From the NCBI GenBank assembly GCA_016199985.1, contig JACQFQ010000028.1, positions 1 through 64,000 of the forward strand: a stretch of 64,000 nucleotides of DNA, written 5' to 3'. Below the pieces are notes generated by a model. The model was given only the letters and a program-made list of their open reading frames with translations, was not told the DNA's origin and did no database searches. Below are positions 1 to 10,500 of this stretch, one piece after another; the first letter of the stretch is position 1, and each line of letters begins with the position of its first letter. Source of the stretch: Verrucomicrobiota bacterium. GTDB taxonomy: Bacteria > Verrucomicrobiota > Verrucomicrobiia > Limisphaerales > UBA11320. The position numbers were made by a program, and so were the translations under genes.

Positions 1-16
1 CGCCGCTCAAGCGGCG
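1..16 (-). terminator. GC-rich hairpin, possible terminator of the RHS operon
   Basis: CGCCGC and GCGGCG form a perfect 6-bp stem around a 4-base TCAA loop. It lies downstream of the minus-strand pentapeptide gene, where a terminator would be expected. Any T-run would fall outside the window, so the role cannot be confirmed. Confidence 0.25.
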
Positions 17-367
17 TAGTTCTTCTGTCGGTAGAGATTCCCAGACCGAACCAGGGATTCTCGTGCCACGCCGGGAGGGGTCGAAAAATCACCGCTTACC
101 TTGTTGATTATCGAATCCGATTCGAACAGGTTTGGTTGTCTTCTGAAAGGTTCGCTTAACTGAGGAGCCCGGGGATCTGGGCCGCCACCCTAAGGATGAT
201 ACCCCCAATCACAGGTTGAATTCGCTCTCGGAAAGTGTGGCGAGAGATCCGGAAGGCCGCATGACTCATTCGCTCGTTGGCGGATTGAATACTTTGGCCC
301 CACAGCCAATACACCTTTGGGCGAGCGCTGTCGCCCGAGCCCTGCACACCCACAATCCAGTTGCAGC
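1..367. other. Noncoding start of window
   Basis: No convincing coding region was seen here. Short open frames exist on both strands, but they overlap one another, have no recognisable domain and no good ribosome-binding site. The only structure noticed is a small GC-rich hairpin at the very start, listed separately. The region lies downstream of the minus-strand RHS operon. Confidence 0.5.
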
Positions 368-853
368 TCAAACTCGTACCAGGCCGGCAATATTCTCGGG
401 ATCGACACCAATTGGCCATATCGTGGCTCGATCGTAGACTGCACCGGCCAGTTCAGCCGATTCTAGCTCCTCGCAACGGAGATCTGCACCACGCAGATTC
501 GCACCAACGAAACTCGCCCTCCCGATATTTGCACCCACGAAGCTAGCGCTCTGAAAGTCAGCATCGTGGAAAACAGCACTCCTCAGCATTGCTTGGTCTA
601 GGATCGCGAAACAGAAGCGGGCCTTGCTGGCATTGCATGCCGCAAGATTGGCGCTTCTGAGATTCGCATTGGAAAGATCAGCTTGTTCGAGCCAAGCCGA
701 GCGTAACTCAGAATGAGAAAGGTCTGCCCCTCTCAGACTCAGTCGATCCAGCAGGGCTCGATGCAGGTTCAGCCCTTGGAGGCGTGCCCCCTCCAAAGAG
801 TTCTCTTCGACCCACACGTCATCTCCTGTCTCGCACTTAATTATTATTCCCAT
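368..853 (-). CDS. Pentapeptide-repeat protein, candidate immunity protein for the RHS toxin
   Basis: 161 residues. From about residue 20 to 145 the sequence follows the A(D/N)LXX pentapeptide pattern (for example GADLS, QADLS, NANLR, GANLR, GADLR), which folds as a right-handed quadrilateral beta-helix. It has no signal peptide, so it should be cytoplasmic. The ATG lies inside the end of the upstream toxin-tip frame (10-bp overlap), which suggests coupled translation. A small gene directly after an RHS toxin tip is the usual place of the cognate immunity gene, so that role is inferred from position. Pentapeptide proteins also protect gyrase or have unknown roles. The fold call is firm; the immunity call is tentative. 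Confidence 0.8.
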   Translation of the reverse strand: MGIIIKCETGDDVWVEENSLEGARLQGLNLHRALLDRLSLRGADLSHSELRSAWLEQADLSNANLRSANLAACNASKARFCFAILDQAMLRSAVFHDADFQSASFVGANIGRASFVGANLRGADLRCEELESAELAGAVYDRATIWPIGVDPENIAGLVRV

Positions 854-1131
854 GGCTCGGGGTCGATTTTGAGATCATCCCACGGAACTGCCCTATCAGG
901 ACGCCCGCCGAGCGATGGCTGAAGCGCAGGCTCCTCTCCGACGATCCTGCCCGCGATATACCGGTGATTCCCGTCCACAATCATTTCCCCATCCACCTTA
1001 ATCGCGGGGGCGACCTCCTCGGCGAGTAGTTTGTCTACATACTTCTGCACCGTGGGCAACGAAACACCCCCAGCTTGTTGAGATGTTAGCTCAGCATCCT
1101 TCATTGCCGCACGAATAGTTGCTTCGGTCAC
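844..1131 (-). CDS. ParB-like toxin tip, in frame with the RHS gene but after a stop codon
   Basis: The 95-residue frame starts at GTG and contains a ParB/sulfiredoxin-like core: an IKVDG strand followed by IVDGNHRYIAG, the Gx(H)R motif region typical of that fold and common at the C-termini of polymorphic RHS toxins. Its frame is the same as that of the RHS gene upstream. The 20 codons between the RHS TAA (1192-1194) and this GTG are all sense codons, so one changed base would join the two. No clear Shine-Dalgarno sequence precedes the GTG or the internal ATG at 1104. The simplest reading is that this is the natural C-terminal toxin domain, separated by a nonsense mutation, a recoded stop or a sequencing error. 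Independent translation cannot be excluded. Confidence 0.55.
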   Translation of the reverse strand: MTEATIRAAMKDAELTSQQAGGVSLPTVQKYVDKLLAEEVAPAIKVDGEMIVDGNHRYIAGRIVGEEPALQPSLGGRPDRAVPWDDLKIDPEPWE

Positions 1132-1191
1132 CTCACTGCCGCTGGTTACCCTCCGTACCGCTCGACAAACACCCGTGATGCCACTTAGCTG

Positions 1192-4100
1192 TTAGGACCG
1201 CGCGAGGGCCGGGGGAAACCGAGGGATAGGCAGATGAATCAACCCTAAGGTTGACTCTGCGGCACCTTCACGGAAGACCCAGTCGAAAAACCCGCTGGCC
1301 CCCTGGACAAGCGCTGCCGCAGAGTTCAAGGCTGCCCCTGCAATGTTGGGAGGAATATAGGGGAGGTGCTCCCAAATGGTATCCCCTTGATAATAGGGCA
1401 TACCCATCCCCCAATACATAGGAATTGTATAGACAGCAAGCCCCGTGGTATCAACTGCGCCCTGAGGCCCATTGCGAACGAAACAATAGAGATTGTTCCC
1501 GCCCCTTTCGCCAATCGGATCCCTGTTTGGCCACCTGCCCGTGGATGCATTGTAGTATCGGTATCCATAATAGATGAATTCTGTCTCATCATCCTGATAC
1601 TTGGTGGAGAACCGGAACGGGTTGCTCCTGGCCATGGGACCTGAACCGCGGATCAGTTCGCCGAAGGGACCGTATTCGTAGCGAGTCGCCACCGTCCCGC
1701 TGGTCGCGTCCACCAATCCCATCACGTTCCCGTTCCCATCATAAACGACGCCATACGTCGCCGTGGCGGTCTTCACTTCCACGAGGCCTCCGACACCACC
1801 CGCTCCGCCCCCATCGACACCGCCTGCCAAATCCCTGCCCCACACGTACTGCATCACCATCGCCTGCGTCGCTCCGTCAAGTTCCATCACCAGGTTCCAC
1901 CCGCGATAGACATACACCCGCGTCAGAATCGGGCTCCCCGTGCCCGCTGTGTTGCTCCAAACCTTCTTCCCAATCCTTCGCCCCTGCCAGTCATACTCAA
2001 AGTCGATCCTCTGCTGCGGGCCCACCGCCGTGAGGGCTGTCATCCTCACGAGCCGGTTTTCTGAGTCCCACAAGTAGCTCCATCGCCCATCGCTCAAGAG
2101 GTTCCCATCCGCATCGGTCGAATAGACTTCCGGTGTCTTGGGCGTCCATACATTCCCACTGGCGGTCGATCCCGCGCCGCTCACCGTGACCGCGGTCCAT
2201 TGCGGGGTCGTGCTGTTGGGCGCCGAGACGCTCTGCCTGAAAAAGCCGTCCTTCCGATACGGGGTCGCTCCGTTGACCGTCACCGTCTGCGCGGAGGATG
2301 CCACCGCGCCTATCACGTCAAAGCTGCCCGACACCGTCCTCTGGTTAATCTGATTAAGTCGGTCCGATGTGTAAGTCCCGATCCGCAGGTTCGCCCCGGT
2401 CTGATCTCCCCCCGATTTCGCCGTTTTGCGATTGCCGATATCGTCGAACGTGTATTCGAACTGCATCCCAGCAACCGGGGTTCCATCTGACCAAAACTTC
2501 TTTCCCGAGGTCACCTGTCCCAACTTGTCGTAGGTGTAGTTCCAGTAGCTCCCGTCGGCTTCACGATCGCGCTCGCGCTGATTGGCGCTGTTGTACTGGT
2601 AGCCGCTGGCGACAGCGGGAGGGCCGCCGCTGCCATTGAGAGAAGAGCTCACGCTACGAAGCCGTCCCAGCAGGTCGTAGCGCTGCTCACTGGTCACTCG
2701 GGGCGTTGTGTTCTGCTTCAGCGTCACCGTTCGCACCAGATTAGCGCTATTCTCGTAAACGTAGCCCGTGTTGAAGGCCCCATCAGTCACGCTCGCGATC
2801 CTCGACGCCGCATCGTAGCCATAGGTCACCGCGCTGCCGATCAGTTGCGCCCCGTTATGAACGTCTAATGTCCCGGGCCGCAGAAGAGAGTCCGATGTCA
2901 TCGCGACAGTGAGACCACTGAGGCTGCCTCCGGCGTAGGTCTCGCCGTCCAGATGCCAGGCCAGACTATACCCCAGCGATGTCGTCATCCCTGCCCGGGT
3001 CACCGTGGCTCGACGGCCCAACCGATCCAAGCCGAACCCAACGTCCGGTGTCAGCCCTCCATCGTTGTACTGAATGCCCACAAGTTCGCCATGTTCATTG
3101 TCCCGGGGATCATTCTGAGCTGGCCCATCGTCGAACCCATACACATAGGTCGTCTTAAGCCGAGCGCCCTGCCCATTGGCTCGAGTCCAAGTCCTGGTCT
3201 TGATCCGGCCCCCTTTCGAGTAGGTGTAATCGGTCCCATTGCCTCCCGGGTTGCCCGTCGTGGGGTCGGCGTAGCGTTTGGTCTCCAAGAAGCCTCGGTC
3301 GCTGCTGTAGGTCCAGGTCGTGATCGCGTTCTTGGGCGTTGTCGTGCTGCTCGAGTCCTGCCAGGTCTTCATGGTCAGCATCCTTCCCTGGAAGTCATAG
3401 GTGTACTCCACGGGATAAGTCCGCGTTCCGAAGGTTTTCTGCAAAAGCCCATCGAGGTAGTAGATATTGGTGATCTGACCGCCATCGGGCAGAGTCACGC
3501 GCCAGGGTCGAAACCGGTTGTCATAATCTGTCTGCGTCAGTTGCGGCCCTTCTCCTGTTCCCGGCGCGGGGCTGAGCACGCTCGTCAGTTGATCAGCCGT
3601 GTTGTATCCAAAAGTTGCGGTTCCAGACCGAAGATCGACCGAGGAACTCACTCGCCCGTGCTGATCGTAAACATAGTTTACCTGGGAAAGAGTGACGCCG
3701 GCGGAACTGTTGCGGGTGAAGGTCATGAGTCGCCCGTTGACGAACGACTCAGTCGCGGTGCTCAGGTCCGGTAATGTTTGAACGCGGGTTCGCGTTCCGT
3801 TGGCGCCGTAGGTAGTCACGGTGTCCGTCGCCTGCCCGAAAGCGATCGAGCGCTGGCGAAGACCGTCGGCGGAGGTCCAGGTTTCACTGACGAGGGTTCC
3901 ATCACTTCCGTAGATGTAATCCAAGGGGTAGCTCAAGTAGGCCTGTGACTTGATCGCCACCGTTCCAGCCGTCCACGGCGATGTGCTGTTATCGACAAAT
4001 TGTTCGGTGCGCGCGATGCGATCGACACTCCAGCTAATCGCGTAGTTTCCAGTCCCTGGATCCAGCACAGCATCGACAGGCTTCATCACCAGCGCGTCAT

Positions 4101-6540
4101 ATTTGAGCTGACCGCGTCCGTTGTAGGCGAAGACCTTCGTGACACCGTCGGCGTCGACCTTCTTGGCCAGCTGGCCCTTGAGGTTATAGCTGAAGGATTC
4201 GAGCGGATTGTCGGTTTCGGATCCGGGGGTTTTGTCGGCGAACACCCGTGCCGACGTTCGGCCTTGGAAATCCGTGTAGGTTTTCACCCACTCGGTGTCG
4301 ACAACGGGCGGGTTTGACGGGACCGCAGGATCGAGTTTTTGCCGGATTTCTTTTGTGAACATCTGCCCGGCGAAAGGAGAGGCGCCGACGCCATACTCAT
4401 ATTTCAGCCGGTGCGCGGCGGTGCCTGAGACCTGGATAAGGAGCCCGGCCAGATCGTGATCCTCAATCCGCGTGCTCAGGTCCGGGTAGGTCGTTGTGAT
4501 CGTTTCGCCGTAGGCTGTGGTGTTCCGGGCGAAAGTCGTTACTCCATTGATCGCGTTGGTCTGGCGACTCAGGAACCCTGCGGTGTCGTACTGTCTTTGT
4601 TCGGTCACTATCACGCCTCCTTGGGAACCCACCCGCGTCTCAACTAAGCGACGGCCCAGGAGATCCAAACCGTAAAGCGTGGTAACGCCCAGACGCGAAA
4701 CGCTGGTCAGCCGCTTGAGCAAGTCATAACCGTACACCGTCTGTACTCCATCGAAATCCGTGACGGACGACAGCCCGCAGCAATCATAGACAAAGCTGAA
4801 ATACCGACCGTTGAGGTAGGTGGCGCGGCCCGGTCTTTGGGATGAGTCAATCAGACTGTAGGTCACCTGTGACACCAGATAGCTTGTGGCGCCCCCGGAG
4901 ATATAACGTTCTGTCCGGGACAAGGCCTCCCCTTGCGACCCGCGCAGGACAACGGTTTCATTTCCGTTGAGGAGAGTGACGGCGTTCCCATTGATTTGCG
5001 CTTCGCCGATGCGGACGGTGTAGGCGCGAGTGTGGGCCTGAAGATCTCGCAAGTAGGTATGGATCGCCCAAGTGCCGTCCGGAAACTTGACCCGATCCAC
5101 CTCTCCGGCATCGGACGCCGTGCCGCCGGGCGTCGAGGTCGAGTAATAAGTCACCGTGGTCAGCGCGGCCGGGTCGGTGAGAGCGGCCCCGTCCGTCGGA
5201 AGTCGATACTCACGATGTTCCATGATGAGGTCTGAGTTGGGCGCGGCGGCGCCGACATAGACGTGAACCGTTTGCGAAACCGCCTGTCCCATGACAATCT
5301 CCCGGACCCGTCGTGGACGGGTCGGCGCGACTGTCAGGAGATCGGCCTGACTATCCTCCGATCCGTAGGAGTAATCCACCTCCCGCAAGTTGCTCGAAGC
5401 GTAGTTGTCGGAGGCCGTGTCGGCCCAGCCGTCTTCTTCTCTGGTGATCAGGTGAAAAGTGGATGCGGTCCCGCCGTAGAAATACCGGGACCAGGTTCCA
5501 TCGGGGCGAGTGGCCTGAGACAGGGGCATGACGTTTGACGTGACGTCACCCGGAGGAGTTCCGAATGAATAGTTTGTGGCCCGCCTCTCAGTGCCTGAGC
5601 CAACGCTCTCCTGAGTCGTGCCCCATCCCCATCCGTAGAGATCCTCAATCTTCTCCTCCTGGTGAACCAGTTCGTTGAGGTTGTTGAACACCCGCAGGAT
5701 TGAGATGCGCCTGTGGGTCACCTGGATGCTCACGCCATTTTGAACGACTGTGTCATTGCTGGAGTCGACCGTGTATTCATGCCTGCCCAACCCGCCGGGG
5801 AGGGTCAGGACCCACTTGCGAGACACCTCGTCTCCGCTATGGGTGTACATCCACTCGCGCACCTGGGCCCCCCGAGTTTCCCGAATTCGCAGGCTGTTCT
5901 TGTCTGTCCCGTCATAGGTGGGGTCCTCGATCAACCAAGTGGCGATGAGCTTCGAGCCGTCAGGATCGTTAATGGCATAGTAATGATAAGCGGGGACTGA
6001 CTCTCCCGTCTGATCGTCAAAATGCGCGGCGACCTGGATCGGGCTTCCCTTCGCCAACACGTCATAGAATCGAATCTCATAACTGTAGAGCCCTCCCTGC
6101 TGTCCTGTTGTTGTCGCAACGAACACGTTGGGAGTGACCACCTGGATAATCGCCTCATGGTTGCGCGCGCCACTGCGGATGACCTCGACGTCCGTTCCTA
6201 TCGGCGGATCGTAGGAAGTGGACAGTTCAGTGGTCTGGAACATGTGCAGATCAGGAACGCCCCGAGTGAGATAGAGCGAACCGGCGGCGGCGCCCTCGGC
6301 GCGGGCGCCCAGGCTCACCTCAAAATCCACTCCGACCGTGAAGTCGCCAGAACCGCCGCCGCACGAACTACAGCCCGGCGCCCCGGAAGGCTGCCACCCC
6401 ACCCGGCCAGTGCCCGCTGGCGCAACGGCCTTCACCGACTCCGTGGCGATCACTGCCCAGATCAGACAAATCCGAGCCAAGACGTGCAGCCCAGGAGCCT
6501 GGGCTCTTTGGAGTGCGCCACGATTGATGCAGGTTCTCAT
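1192..6540 (-). CDS. Secreted RHS/YD-repeat protein
   Basis: About 1,782 residues. The frame is open to 6576, but the ATG at 6540 is preceded by AGGAGG at ideal spacing and begins a signal-peptide-like segment ending near VKAVAPA. The N-terminal 300 residues are beta-rich without a recognised domain. After that come many YD repeats (YDxxGRL-type) that would build the hollow RHS cocoon. Near residues 1640-1695 is the RHS core signature, with RYYNASTGRW, DPIGERGG and NLY. A second aspartate motif, DTTGL, follows 19 residues after DPIG, matching the spacing of the self-cleavage motifs of RHS/TcC proteins. Only about 80 residues follow this before TAA, and they match no toxin family I know. The ParB-like domain continues in the same frame beyond the stop. 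The gene is last but two in the operon starting at 10613. Confidence 0.9.
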   Translation of the reverse strand: MRTCINRGALQRAQAPGLHVLARICLIWAVIATESVKAVAPAGTGRVGWQPSGAPGCSSCGGGSGDFTVGVDFEVSLGARAEGAAAGSLYLTRGVPDLHMFQTTELSTSYDPPIGTDVEVIRSGARNHEAIIQVVTPNVFVATTTGQQGGLYSYEIRFYDVLAKGSPIQVAAHFDDQTGESVPAYHYYAINDPDGSKLIATWLIEDPTYDGTDKNSLRIRETRGAQVREWMYTHSGDEVSRKWVLTLPGGLGRHEYTVDSSNDTVVQNGVSIQVTHRRISILRVFNNLNELVHQEEKIEDLYGWGWGTTQESVGSGTERRATNYSFGTPPGDVTSNVMPLSQATRPDGTWSRYFYGGTASTFHLITREEDGWADTASDNYASSNLREVDYSYGSEDSQADLLTVAPTRPRRVREIVMGQAVSQTVHVYVGAAAPNSDLIMEHREYRLPTDGAALTDPAALTTVTYYSTSTPGGTASDAGEVDRVKFPDGTWAIHTYLRDLQAHTRAYTVRIGEAQINGNAVTLLNGNETVVLRGSQGEALSRTERYISGGATSYLVSQVTYSLIDSSQRPGRATYLNGRYFSFVYDCCGLSSVTDFDGVQTVYGYDLLKRLTSVSRLGVTTLYGLDLLGRRLVETRVGSQGGVIVTEQRQYDTAGFLSRQTNAINGVTTFARNTTAYGETITTTYPDLSTRIEDHDLAGLLIQVSGTAAHRLKYEYGVGASPFAGQMFTKEIRQKLDPAVPSNPPVVDTEWVKTYTDFQGRTSARVFADKTPGSETDNPLESFSYNLKGQLAKKVDADGVTKVFAYNGRGQLKYDALVMKPVDAVLDPGTGNYAISWSVDRIARTEQFVDNSTSPWTAGTVAIKSQAYLSYPLDYIYGSDGTLVSETWTSADGLRQRSIAFGQATDTVTTYGANGTRTRVQTLPDLSTATESFVNGRLMTFTRNSSAGVTLSQVNYVYDQHGRVSSSVDLRSGTATFGYNTADQLTSVLSPAPGTGEGPQLTQTDYDNRFRPWRVTLPDGGQITNIYYLDGLLQKTFGTRTYPVEYTYDFQGRMLTMKTWQDSSSTTTPKNAITTWTYSSDRGFLETKRYADPTTGNPGGNGTDYTYSKGGRIKTRTWTRANGQGARLKTTYVYGFDDGPAQNDPRDNEHGELVGIQYNDGGLTPDVGFGLDRLGRRATVTRAGMTTSLGYSLAWHLDGETYAGGSLSGLTVAMTSDSLLRPGTLDVHNGAQLIGSAVTYGYDAASRIASVTDGAFNTGYVYENSANLVRTVTLKQNTTPRVTSEQRYDLLGRLRSVSSSLNGSGGPPAVASGYQYNSANQRERDREADGSYWNYTYDKLGQVTSGKKFWSDGTPVAGMQFEYTFDDIGNRKTAKSGGDQTGANLRIGTYTSDRLNQINQRTVSGSFDVIGAVASSAQTVTVNGATPYRKDGFFRQSVSAPNSTTPQWTAVTVSGAGSTASGNVWTPKTPEVYSTDADGNLLSDGRWSYLWDSENRLVRMTALTAVGPQQRIDFEYDWQGRRIGKKVWSNTAGTGSPILTRVYVYRGWNLVMELDGATQAMVMQYVWGRDLAGGVDGGGAGGVGGLVEVKTATATYGVVYDGNGNVMGLVDATSGTVATRYEYGPFGELIRGSGPMARSNPFRFSTKYQDDETEFIYYGYRYYNASTGRWPNRDPIGERGGNNLYCFVRNGPQGAVDTTGLAVYTIPMYWGMGMPYYQGDTIWEHLPYIPPNIAGAALNSAAALVQGASGFFDWVFREGAAESTLGLIHLPIPRFPPALARS

Positions 6541-6572
6541 CTTTTTTCCTCCTATTTCGCGTCGCGTGAATC

Positions 6573-7568
6573 TCAATCGTTAATAGCCAGAACGCGTATC
6601 GATTCGGGTTTCACAAACCGTGTCGCTCCGCCTGTCTGGCATTCATCCACTCCCAAACCCGGCATATCGAGCACGCGTCCATCCACGTACTGGAAGTTCC
6701 TCCCATTTCCGGTGAAGCTGGTCTTCTCGCTTTTGAACAGCCCCGTCCCCCGAGAGTTCGTTTCCCAAACCTCCCACCGGATTTCGTATTGTGTTCCAGC
6801 GTCTGTGCCCGCCACTTTGAACCGATAGAGGCACTTTGTGCCGGAGCCTTGGACCAGACCGTTGATCACGGCAAGGCCGCTCGAGGATGACGCGCCCCCT
6901 GACCATGTTCCATTGGCGCCCGGATCGGCAGGAGTAGCGATCCCTTTTTGCACTTCCGCCACGAGCGCAGAGTCGCTGATCGGGTCCTCGTAAGTGGTCG
7001 TGGTCTGGTCCGTGGATCCCTTCCAGATGGATTGAGGATCCAAGTCGTTCCTGCTCGTTTTGGCAGGGCAAGGCGGAGGCGCAGGAGTTACCGCCGTGAA
7101 ATGCGCCAGATAGAGATAGCTCTGCGCGGCGACATAGGTCGGACAAAAAGTCACCGCTGGTGGCGTCGAAAACGCGACGCCGCTGCAGTCTGAAAGATTG
7201 TTACCATCCACGAAATGGGCCGAGTACGTGCCTGTGCTCGTTGTATCGAATTGGCAAGCTGTTCCAGGCGGTTGTGCGATCGTTCGATATTTGTCCCGGA
7301 GCGTCTGCGAATAGTCGATGGACTTGGCGCCATCGGTTGTCACGTAGTGCTCTGTGATGACTGTCTTTTGCGTCTGATAGAGCCGTGTCGCGCACGCGGG
7401 CGTTTCACACCCGCTCGTGTTGAGCCATCCACACTTGATCTTCGTCCCGCTGGCGGAGACCGACTCCACCCAGGCGATCGCTCCGCATGGGGCGGGCGTC
7501 GCTCCCATCGAGGTCATGAGCGACCCGAAGGACAGTGTTCCTGTCAGGCAGAGCACTTTCACTCTCAT
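6573..7568 (-). CDS. Secreted cysteine-rich protein of unknown function, RHS-operon partner
   Basis: 331 residues with a signal-peptide-like N-terminus (hydrophobic stretch LCLTGTLSFGSLMTSMGA). About ten cysteines in the mature part, spread from the CGWLNTSGC region to DECQTG near the end, suggest disulfides in an exported beta-rich protein. A GAGGAGG Shine-Dalgarno sequence lies 8 bases before the ATG. The gene sits between a 1,006-residue secreted protein (24 bp upstream) and the RHS gene (32 bp downstream), so the three are almost certainly co-transcribed. I recognise no family. A role in export, assembly or display of the RHS protein would be inference from context only. Confidence 0.75.
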   Translation of the reverse strand: MRVKVLCLTGTLSFGSLMTSMGATPAPCGAIAWVESVSASGTKIKCGWLNTSGCETPACATRLYQTQKTVITEHYVTTDGAKSIDYSQTLRDKYRTIAQPPGTACQFDTTSTGTYSAHFVDGNNLSDCSGVAFSTPPAVTFCPTYVAAQSYLYLAHFTAVTPAPPPCPAKTSRNDLDPQSIWKGSTDQTTTTYEDPISDSALVAEVQKGIATPADPGANGTWSGGASSSSGLAVINGLVQGSGTKCLYRFKVAGTDAGTQYEIRWEVWETNSRGTGLFKSEKTSFTGNGRNFQYVDGRVLDMPGLGVDECQTGGATRFVKPESIRVLAIND

Positions 7569-7592
7569 CGATTGTTCCTCCTCATGGTTGGA

Positions 7593-10500
7593 TCATTTTA
7601 GCAGCGTGTACACGAGCAGCGGGGCGCTGCCGCCCTGGCCGCTCTCTGAAACCAGATAGTTGGTCTCTCCGGGTCCTGGCGTGGATGCCCCATCCCCGTT
7701 TCGATCTTCAACCACATCGAAAATCCCATCGCCATCTGTGTCGAGCGGAAGCCCCGTCGTTGTGTCCACCGCCGCGAAATGAAATCCGATATCCACCTGG
7801 CCGCTGCTGCCCGAGGAGTTGTCCAAGCGCTCTGGCACTTGGCCGGTCTTGACCGTGTGATGCGCCAATCCCGCTGCCGCCCACGTCTGGCTACCCCGAT
7901 CCACGAGCCCACTCGCGTAGGTGGCGTCGGTGTGGTACCAGGGACCCAGCCCCACGCTCAGGCCCGAGTAACTGAAACTGGCGATGACCCGATCGTTGGC
8001 CGCCGAAGGGGTGAGCCGAACCGAACCGTTGACGTAGCCGTTGTAGTCGTGGGTGAGCGCGGCTCCGGTTTGCGTCACGGAGGAACAGGCGTCAAAGATA
8101 TTGTCCTTAAACACCCAGGCGCTTGCGGCGGGAGCGGTCACCGAGAGCGAAGCCCGCCAGTTGAGGTGATTGTTCATGCTGAAGGCCATGAGGCCTGAGC
8201 AAACAATCCCCCCGCGATAGACCAGATTGTTGTTTAACGTCACCGTCGCGCTCGCTGTGTTGGCGCCCAGGCTCAGCACGCCTCCGTAGAACTGGCAGTC
8301 GCGCAGGTTGACGGATTTGGTGAGATAAAATGAAGCGCCACCCACTCCGTCTGAAGTGAAGAGGTGATAGGATCCGTAGCCCGGGAAAAACGCAGTGAAC
8401 CGACAATCGACGGCTGGGGCAGTCGCCAGGGTCACGCCCGTGTTGCCGGTGTAGATCGCCGTAGCGGCAACCCCTCCGCCGGCGGCGCCCGACGCGGGAC
8501 TTTCCTGCACCGTCGAGTATCGCGCGATCACGTTCATGCGATGCGGCAGTCCTTCACTGGAAAGCGTGCTGCCGGGTTTTGGCCAGATCCCCGCAGATCC
8601 CGTAAAGGCCACGACGACCCCTCCTCTCATGTTCAGCGCGCAGCCCGCGACATTGAGAGTGGGCACAAGCCAGTCTATCGGGACGTAATGCGCTCCAGCG
8701 TCCAAGGCATCGGTGTCTCTCTGCGCCGAAGGCGTGAGGTCCGTGTCCACAAGCAGATCATTGGCTAGAACGGAGGGCGGCTCCGTGGTCATCAGCTGAA
8801 GATCCGCCTTGAGTTGCGTGTCGATCGTGGCTGTTCCGGTGTTGCGCAGCGCGCTGGTTTTTGAAAGATAGTGTCCGCCGCCGCCGACCGCCGTGAACAT
8901 CGTGCTGGAGGCCGGGTAGGTATAAGTAGTCCCCGTCCCAGAGTAGCTCAGGCCCGCGGTGCTGCTTCCATTGAGAAGGCTGTTGTCGACGACGAATGTC
9001 GAGACGGAGGGGTTGTAGGTCGTCTCGTGAAAGAGGGGCGTGTTGTTGACGCTCAGGTGCGCGGCCTGGATCGTGGCGTTATAGTACCCGCTGAAAGCGG
9101 CGGCCAGACCGGTCATGAGGACGTTCTGAACCCGATAAGTTCCGAACTGTGGTTTCACTCCGGCGCTGCAGCTCACAAACTGGGCGTGCCGGATGGTGAG
9201 CGGGTTGCTCGAGCCCCAGTATTGCGCTCGGACCGCGGTCTGGGCGTAGGAGACTCTCAAGTGCTGAATCATCAGCGCAGGCTGCCCGGTGCCGGTCAGA
9301 TTGAGGGCGTCGGTTGCGTAGGTGCCTGAGAGAGTTCCCGTCGAGAGCGGCTGTCCTACGGAATCATCGTCCCTGGCCGTGAGGATCACGGGACGGTATG
9401 GAGCGGCGTCCCACACGATCGCACCGCTCAAGCTTAACGAGGCGCTGACGTTCTTTGAGAACTTGATCACGCTGCCTCCTTCAAACCGTGTGCTGCCCGA
9501 AAATGTTGTCGGACCGCTCACCAAAAACGTCTCCCCAGCTGTGAACGTCCAGTTGGTGGGATTGGTTTGAACCAGTTGATAGTCGAGCACCACCGCCTTC
9601 TTCCGTTCCCATGTCCCTTGCTTGAATCGGCCAGCCGTCCTCTTCCCCTTCGCGGTCAGACTCGCCAGGAGTTCCCGATCAGAATGATGCGTCTTTGGCT
9701 TCCTCACCCGCGCCTCATCCGGGTTGGGCTCGCTTGTCGCAGGCAATGTTTCGAGCAGTTGCCAGAAGTCGCGGCTCCGCACCGACTCCACCAGAAAGGT
9801 CTTCCCGTCCACCACGCCGTAGCGTTTGAAAACGGGCACCTGCGGACCGTCCCCAGTGCTCGTGAACGCCAAGCCTTGCCTGATTTCCATTGTTCCGAAC
9901 TGGATCAATACATCCTGTTCCTGGTTGGCCATGGGGATGGAGGTTTGCCGCGCTTGGGGCGCTCGTGTGATTTCGCTCCAGCATTCCAGGGTCGCGGTAT
10001 TTGTGTTCATACCGTAGTCCGATACAGGGTTCAGCCCCTGCTGATCGAACAGCAGGACATCCTGTTCAAAGCCGAATTGCGTTGTCGTGTATCGGACCGA
10101 GGCGTTGATCCCCTCGAAAGCGCCATTGTACACGACGACTCCTGGCGCCACCCATTCCCCCACGCAGTCTTTTACTTCCGCGACAAGAGCCACATTGGTT
10201 CCGTCCCGATAGGCCAGGAACAGGGGCCGGGCGCGGAACTCAAGTCCGTCGGGCGTCACGACCTGGACGGAATCGACCTCCGCGAGATTGGATTTGAGCG
10301 TCACTTTGTGAGCGGTTCGCTGAGCCACCGCCGTGGGACCGTTGAGATCGTAGTCGGGGTCGGAGTCCTTCCATTCGGTCCCGTCCCAGAAATGCATTCC
10401 TGTGGCCAACTCTGTGTAGCGAATCACCTTGCCCTGGGGGTTGTCGGCCGTAGGCGCTTGGGTCAACTCGATCACTCGATGGTTAGGGCCGCGCTCGAGC

